The notes under the pieces: model-generated
The model's database searches: none
What the model was told of the DNA's origin: nothing
What the model saw: only the letters and a program-made list of their open reading frames with translations
Source: Bryobacterales bacterium
Lineage (GTDB): Bacteria > Acidobacteriota > Terriglobia > Bryobacterales > Bryobacteraceae
Length of the DNA: 15,997 nucleotides
Direction: 5' to 3'
Assembly: GCA_003132865.1 (NCBI GenBank)
Contig: PKYZ01000920.1
Coordinates: 1 to 15,997, forward strand
In this document: piece after piece, positions 12,652 through 15,997 of the stretch
How positions within the stretch are numbered: the first letter of the stretch is position 1
How the letters are laid out: each line of letters starts with the position of its first letter
Made by a program: the position numbers and the translations under genes

Positions 12652-14563
12652 TCCGATTCTCCTATTTGCCTATGCCTGCCTGCTTCCGGGCGCGGAACCT
12701 ACGCTGCCCGTCCCGGCCAACCTGACGGCCGAACAGATTCCCGCCATTCCCGCGAGCCTGATGGAAGAGCTTGCGCCGTACACCGAATTCCGCACTGCGA
12801 ACCTAGTCGACTGGCATCCCACGCGGCGCGAAATGCTCATCTCCACGCGCTTTGGACAGGCGCCGCAGATCCATCGCGTCACGCAGCCGGGCGGGGCGCG
12901 CACCGAGCTCACCTTCGATGCGGATCGCGTGCAGGGCGGGCGCTACCGGCCCGATGGCGGCTCGTTTCTGTTTTCGAAAGACATCGGCGGCGGCGAGTGG
13001 TACCAGATCTACAACTACGATACGCGCACCGGGCACGCGGCTCTGCTGACCGATGGGAAGTCGCGCAACATGGGCGCGGTGTGGTCGTGGGATGGCGCGC
13101 ATTTCGCCTACGCCTCCACGCGGCGCAACGGCCGCGATATGGACATTTATATCGGCGTGCCGGAGCATCCCGAGGAGGCGCGCCGGGTGGTGGAGGCCGA
13201 TAGCGGCGGCTGGGAGGCGGAAGACTTCTCGCCAGACGGCAAGTCGCTGGCGGTCATCCGCGCGGTGTCGGCGTATGAGGCGGCCTTGTTTCTGGTCGAT
13301 ACCACGTCGGATCGACAGACCACCCTGACCCCGCGTCAGCCGGGCGTATCCTACCGGCATGCGCGATTTTCGCCGGATGGCAAGACCATCTATCTGGTCA
13401 CGAATCAGGATTCCGATTTCGAACAGCTTGCCGCGCTCGACGTCGCCACGCGCCGCGTGACCATCCTGCGGCCGGGTTTGAAGTGGGACGTGACCTCGTT
13501 CGATGTTACGCGCGACGGCCGGCGCATCGCTTACATCGTGAACGAAAACGGGTCGGACACGCTGCATGCGATGGATACGGCGGCACGCAGGGAGATGTCC
13601 CTGCCGAAGCTGCCATACGGCAGTATCGGCGATGTGCGCTGGCACGCGAACGGGCACGACCTGGGTTTCACGATCGCGTCGGCGCGCACGCCGTCGGACG
13701 TTTACTCGATCGATACCGCGACCGGCAAGTTGGAGCGCTGGACGTACAGCGAAACCGGGGGCCTCGACGCGTCGCAATTCTCCGAGCCGGAGCCGATCCA
13801 GTGGAAGTCTTTCGACGGACTGGCGATCTCGGGATTTCTGTACCGGCCGCCCAAGCGGTTCGAGGGGCCGCGGCCGGTGATCGTCAACATACACGGCGGA
13901 CCGGAGGGACAGTTTCAGCCGGGCTATCTGGGCGCCACGAATTATCTACTGAACGAATTGGGGACGGCCATCATTTTCCCGAATGTGCGCGGGTCGACCG
14001 GCTATGGCAAGGCGTTCCTGAATCTGGACAACGGCCGCAAGCGGGAGGATTCGGTGAAGGACATCGGCGCGCTGCTGGACTGGATCGCGGGGCGCCCGGA
14101 TCTGGATGCCAAGCGCGTGATGGTGACCGGCGGCAGCTATGGCGGGTACATGACGCTGGCCAGCATGACGCACTTCAACGATCGCTTCCGCTGCGCCGTG
14201 GATGTGGTGGGGATTTCAAACTGGATCACCTTTCTGGAGCACACCGAAGCATACCGGCGCGATTTGCGGCGCGTGGAATATGGCGACGAGCGGGATCCGG
14301 AGATGCATGCGTTTCTGGAATCGATTTCTCCGATAGCGCACGTGGGCAACATTACGAAGCCGATGTTCATCGTGGCGGGGCGGAACGATCCGCGCGTGCC
14401 GTATACCGAAGGCCAGCAGATGACGGCGGCGATCCGGGCGCATGGCGTGCCGGTGTGGTATTTGCTGGCGGCGGATGAAGGGCACGGGTTTGCGAAGAAG
14501 GGCAATCGGGATTTCCAGTTCGCGGCGACGGTGATGTTCATCAGGAAGTACCTGATGGAGTGA
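12635..14563 (+). CDS. Exported S9-family peptidase (prolyl oligopeptidase / acylaminoacyl peptidase type)
   Basis: The 642-aa protein has an N-terminal signal peptide (MLRRLTPILLFAYACLLPGAEP), so it works in the periplasm or outside. Residues about 50-375 form a beta-propeller with repeated PD40-like units (RPDGGSFLF, WSWDGAHFAY, FSPDGKSLAV, FSPDGKTIYLV, TRDGRRIAYI), which in this family limits access to small peptides. The C-terminal alpha/beta-hydrolase domain (about 390-642) has PNVRGSTGYG for the oxyanion region and a complete triad: S501 in GGSYGGY, D585 in AGRNDPRVPY and H617 in DEGHGF. It should cleave oligopeptides, perhaps after Pro or acylated residues. It appears to have its own leaderless promoter. 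A 91-aa unknown gene follows after 17 nt and probably belongs to the same unit. Confidence 0.95.
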   Translation: MLRRLTPILLFAYACLLPGAEPTLPVPANLTAEQIPAIPASLMEELAPYTEFRTANLVDWHPTRREMLISTRFGQAPQIHRVTQPGGARTELTFDADRVQGGRYRPDGGSFLFSKDIGGGEWYQIYNYDTRTGHAALLTDGKSRNMGAVWSWDGAHFAYASTRRNGRDMDIYIGVPEHPEEARRVVEADSGGWEAEDFSPDGKSLAVIRAVSAYEAALFLVDTTSDRQTTLTPRQPGVSYRHARFSPDGKTIYLVTNQDSDFEQLAALDVATRRVTILRPGLKWDVTSFDVTRDGRRIAYIVNENGSDTLHAMDTAARREMSLPKLPYGSIGDVRWHANGHDLGFTIASARTPSDVYSIDTATGKLERWTYSETGGLDASQFSEPEPIQWKSFDGLAISGFLYRPPKRFEGPRPVIVNIHGGPEGQFQPGYLGATNYLLNELGTAIIFPNVRGSTGYGKAFLNLDNGRKREDSVKDIGALLDWIAGRPDLDAKRVMVTGGSYGGYMTLASMTHFNDRFRCAVDVVGISNWITFLEHTEAYRRDLRRVEYGDERDPEMHAFLESISPIAHVGNITKPMFIVAGRNDPRVPYTEGQQMTAAIRAHGVPVWYLLAADEGHGFAKKGNRDFQFAATVMFIRKYLME

Positions 14564-14580
14564 GCCGGTATGGAGATTCG

Positions 14581-14856
14581 ATGCTCGTCAAACAATTCAG
14601 GTTCAAGCGCAATAACGAAAAGGGCGGCTTCCGTTGGACGGCGGAATCGGAGGTCGAGCGTCCCGGCTTTTACCGTGGGTTCACCGCCGTTGGCAAGACG
14701 CTCGCGGACGTGAAGGAGTTCGCCGCCCTAGTGCGCTGGTGTGAGCGGACGGGTTCGCTGGAACGCTTATCGGAGATGCACCCACCCGGTTTCGAGAGCC
14801 GAATGCAAACGACGTGGGGCGGCGATTGGTACCCGCACAGGAGAGGAGGGCGATGA
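14581..14856 (+). CDS. 91-aa protein of unknown function
   Basis: I chose ATG 14581 because GGAG lies 5 nt upstream; a GTG at 14560 would overlap the peptidase gene. The product starts MLVKQFRFKRNNEKGGFRWT and is rich in aromatic and charged residues (GFYRGFTAVGKTLADVKEFA, then RWCERTG, and WGGDWYPHRRGG at the end). The first 60 residues look like a small alpha/beta domain. I recognise no family; a HicB-like antitoxin fold was considered but no motif supports it, and no toxin gene is adjacent. The stop overlaps the next start (ATGA at 14853-14856), so this gene and the exported molybdopterin-fold protein are probably translated together. Confidence 0.65.
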   Translation: MLVKQFRFKRNNEKGGFRWTAESEVERPGFYRGFTAVGKTLADVKEFAALVRWCERTGSLERLSEMHPPGFESRMQTTWGGDWYPHRRGGR

Positions 14857-15731
14857 GAATCTTGGCCACCGCCATTACCGCCCTCCTATCCGGCTTCGCC
14901 AGTGCGCAGACTGACAGCCCTCCCGCAGTTGGCGCGGTCCGCATATCGGGTCGAGTCGTGGACCCAACTGGCGCTTCGATCGCGAATGCGGCCGTGAGAC
15001 TCAAGCTGGCCGCGCAAGGCGCTGCCCCAAAACCGCGGTTGGCAGCCGAAGCCCCTTGTCCCACCACACTCACGTTCGCTACTCCGGAGACCACGGTGTT
15101 GGCCCTTGCCAGTCCGGACGGTACGTTCTCATTTCCAGCCGAATCGCGGCAGACGTACGAATTGAACGTTGAAAGCCCGGGGTTCGCCACGATTGTGAAG
15201 ACGATTCACGTTGGAGCCGACAAGGAGTTCAAAGCCGGGAATATCGTCTTGTCCGTTGCGAGTTCCTCCTTCGTTGAAATTGAGAGGACGGTGGTTGTCC
15301 ACGGCATCGGCGGAACGAGCGCCACCATTTCGATGGCCGATCTCGCCAAACTCCCGCAGCAGACCGTGAAAACGACCGACCACGGGATCCCGGTCACATT
15401 TCAAGGCGTACTGCTTGCCGATGTGCTTTCCAAAGTCGCTGTGCCAACCGGCGAGGTGCAGATAGTAGCCGGCACGTATGGCGTGTGGTGCTACTCGACC
15501 GCGGCGTCGTACGGCGTACTTGTGCAAGCCAAGGAACGCAACCGGGCGGTATTCGCCTGGGCGGAACTGGAGCCGAGGTTCACGGACAGAGCGGTGTACC
15601 TGGTGACGATGCGAGACGGGAAGCCGCTGCGGGACGAGGACGGCCCGTTTCAGTTGGTGGCGCCGGGTGAGAAGAGCGCCGCAAGGTGGGTTCGGCAGGT
15701 GAGTGCGCTTTGGATCAGGCGAGCGAACTGA
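14853..15731 (+). CDS. Exported carboxypeptidase-regulatory-like / molybdopterin-fold protein
   Basis: From ATG 14853 the product is 292 aa, with a signal peptide MRILATAITALLSGFASAQT. The overlap with the previous gene (ATGA) and the GAGGAGG just before fix this start; a longer frame from 14814 would hide the signal peptide. Residues about 28-136 match a carboxypeptidase-regulatory-like beta-sandwich (VRISGRVVDPTGASIANAAV, then SPDGTFSF and YELNVESPGFAT). Residues about 150-288 resemble the sulfite-oxidase/Oxidored_molyb fold (MADLAKLPQQTV, FQGVLLADVL, DGKPL, GPFQLVAPGEK, ARWVRQV). The only cysteine in that part is C213, not clearly at the molybdenum-ligand position, so cofactor binding is doubtful and a binding role rather than redox catalysis is possible. 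A Mop-domain gene converges on it from the other strand. Confidence 0.75.
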   Translation: MRILATAITALLSGFASAQTDSPPAVGAVRISGRVVDPTGASIANAAVRLKLAAQGAAPKPRLAAEAPCPTTLTFATPETTVLALASPDGTFSFPAESRQTYELNVESPGFATIVKTIHVGADKEFKAGNIVLSVASSSFVEIERTVVVHGIGGTSATISMADLAKLPQQTVKTTDHGIPVTFQGVLLADVLSKVAVPTGEVQIVAGTYGVWCYSTAASYGVLVQAKERNRAVFAWAELEPRFTDRAVYLVTMRDGKPLRDEDGPFQLVAPGEKSAARWVRQVSALWIRRAN

Positions 15732-15956
15732 GCCAGTACACCGATACTTTTGGATCATCACTTCCGTGGACTTGATGACCACGGTAACGCTGTCGCCGGT
15801 TTTGAGGTTCATTTCCTCGGCGCTGCGCCGGGTGATTACACTTTCGACTTCATTCTCGCCAACCTGAACAACGATATGCGCCATCACGGTGCCGAGTTTT
15901 ACATCCGCGATCTGACCACGAAGTTGATTGCGTGCGGATAGAGCTATGCGAACCAT
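15129..15956 (-). CDS. Mop-domain (molbindin-like) protein with an abnormally extended reading frame
   Basis: ATG 15956 opens with MVRIALSARNQLRGQIADV, and residues 5-70 form a complete Mop/TOBE domain (SARNQLRG, VMAHIVVQV, ITRRSAEEMNLKTGDSVTVVIKSTEVMI). Molbindins are about 70 aa, bind molybdate or tungstate as multimers in the cytoplasm, and end shortly after the VMI segment. Here no stop follows. The frame continues for 205 codons antisense to most of the exported molybdopterin-fold gene and ends only at 15129. The extension has no recognisable domain and is rich in Arg, His and Pro, as expected for antisense of a GC-rich gene. I trust the domain (about 15747-15956) strongly and the extension weakly. 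GAGG lies 5 nt before the ATG. A lost stop or a frameshift near 15740 would explain it. Confidence 0.65.
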   Translation of the reverse strand: MVRIALSARNQLRGQIADVKLGTVMAHIVVQVGENEVESVITRRSAEEMNLKTGDSVTVVIKSTEVMIQKYRCTGSVRSPDPKRTHLPNPPCGALLTRRHQLKRAVLVPQRLPVSHRHQVHRSVREPRLQFRPGEYRPVAFLGLHKYAVRRRGRVAPHAIRAGYYLHLAGWHSDFGKHIGKQYALKCDRDPVVGRFHGLLREFGEIGHRNGGARSADAVDNHRPLNFNEGGTRNGQDDIPGFELLVGSNVNRLHNRGEPRAFNVQFVRLPRFGWK

Positions 15957-15997
15957 TGCGGCCTCGACAGGCCAGGAGGTCAGCCTAGGGGGCGGCT

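Noticed and set aside
12803..13894. A 363-codon minus-strand frame inside the S9 peptidase gene
   Set aside because: It is antisense to propeller repeats and has an Arg-rich composition without motifs.
14581..14856. HicB-like antitoxin
   Set aside because: No HicA-like toxin is adjacent and no diagnostic motif is present.
15420..15560. Frameshift in the molybdopterin-fold protein around the CYSTAASYG segment
   Set aside because: The flanking motifs line up in the same frame on both sides and the other frames are worse, so the gene appears intact.
15960..15997. Second copy of the double-hairpin element at the right edge
   Set aside because: Only a 5-bp stem (15960-15964 with 15969-15973) is visible and the window ends; similarity to 4922-4962 is too short to claim.

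Overview
The window is about 16 kb of GC-rich bacterial chromosome. Its look suggests an acidobacterium of the Solibacter/Bryobacterales type: long co-directional gene runs, an ECF sigma factor next to a membrane Ser/Thr kinase, an S9 prolyl-oligopeptidase-like peptidase, carboxypeptidase-regulatory-like domains, and GC-rich double-hairpin intergenic elements. This assignment is inference from gene content and is not proven by a marker gene.

Left part (1-8720, all minus strand). Ten genes run leftward with short gaps. In order of transcription they are: a patatin-like lipid acyl hydrolase; a 107-aa unknown protein; a zinc-ribbon protein with an acidic repeat and a basic tail; a GT2/GT21-like membrane glycosyltransferase; and an exported alpha/beta hydrolase. 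A double-hairpin element follows. Then comes a regulatory block: a LytS-type histidine kinase, a LytTR response regulator, an ECF sigma factor, a Ser/Thr protein kinase with about twelve membrane segments, and the start of one more gene that leaves the window. The four regulatory genes are tightly packed, with overlaps or gaps of 30 nt or less. A perfect inverted repeat lies over the likely ribosome binding site of the sigma gene.

Middle (8721-9958). A 400-bp divergent intergenic region holds a degenerate low-complexity repeat. A 171-aa protein of unknown function follows, then about 310 bp without a convincing gene that contains what look like broken signal-peptide starts.

Right part (9959-15997). 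A two-gene Type II restriction-modification module (XamI-like endonuclease, then an N6-adenine methyltransferase) sits where base composition and codon choice look more mixed than in the flanks, so it was probably acquired. After it comes an S9 peptidase with signal peptide, beta-propeller and catalytic triad, a 91-aa unknown protein, and an exported protein that joins a carboxypeptidase-regulatory-like domain to a sulfite-oxidase/molybdopterin-like fold. Facing it on the minus strand is a Mop (molbindin) domain gene whose frame stays open far into the antisense of that protein.

Across the window several genes carry a TANNNT hexamer only 6-8 nt before the start codon. This suggests leaderless transcription.
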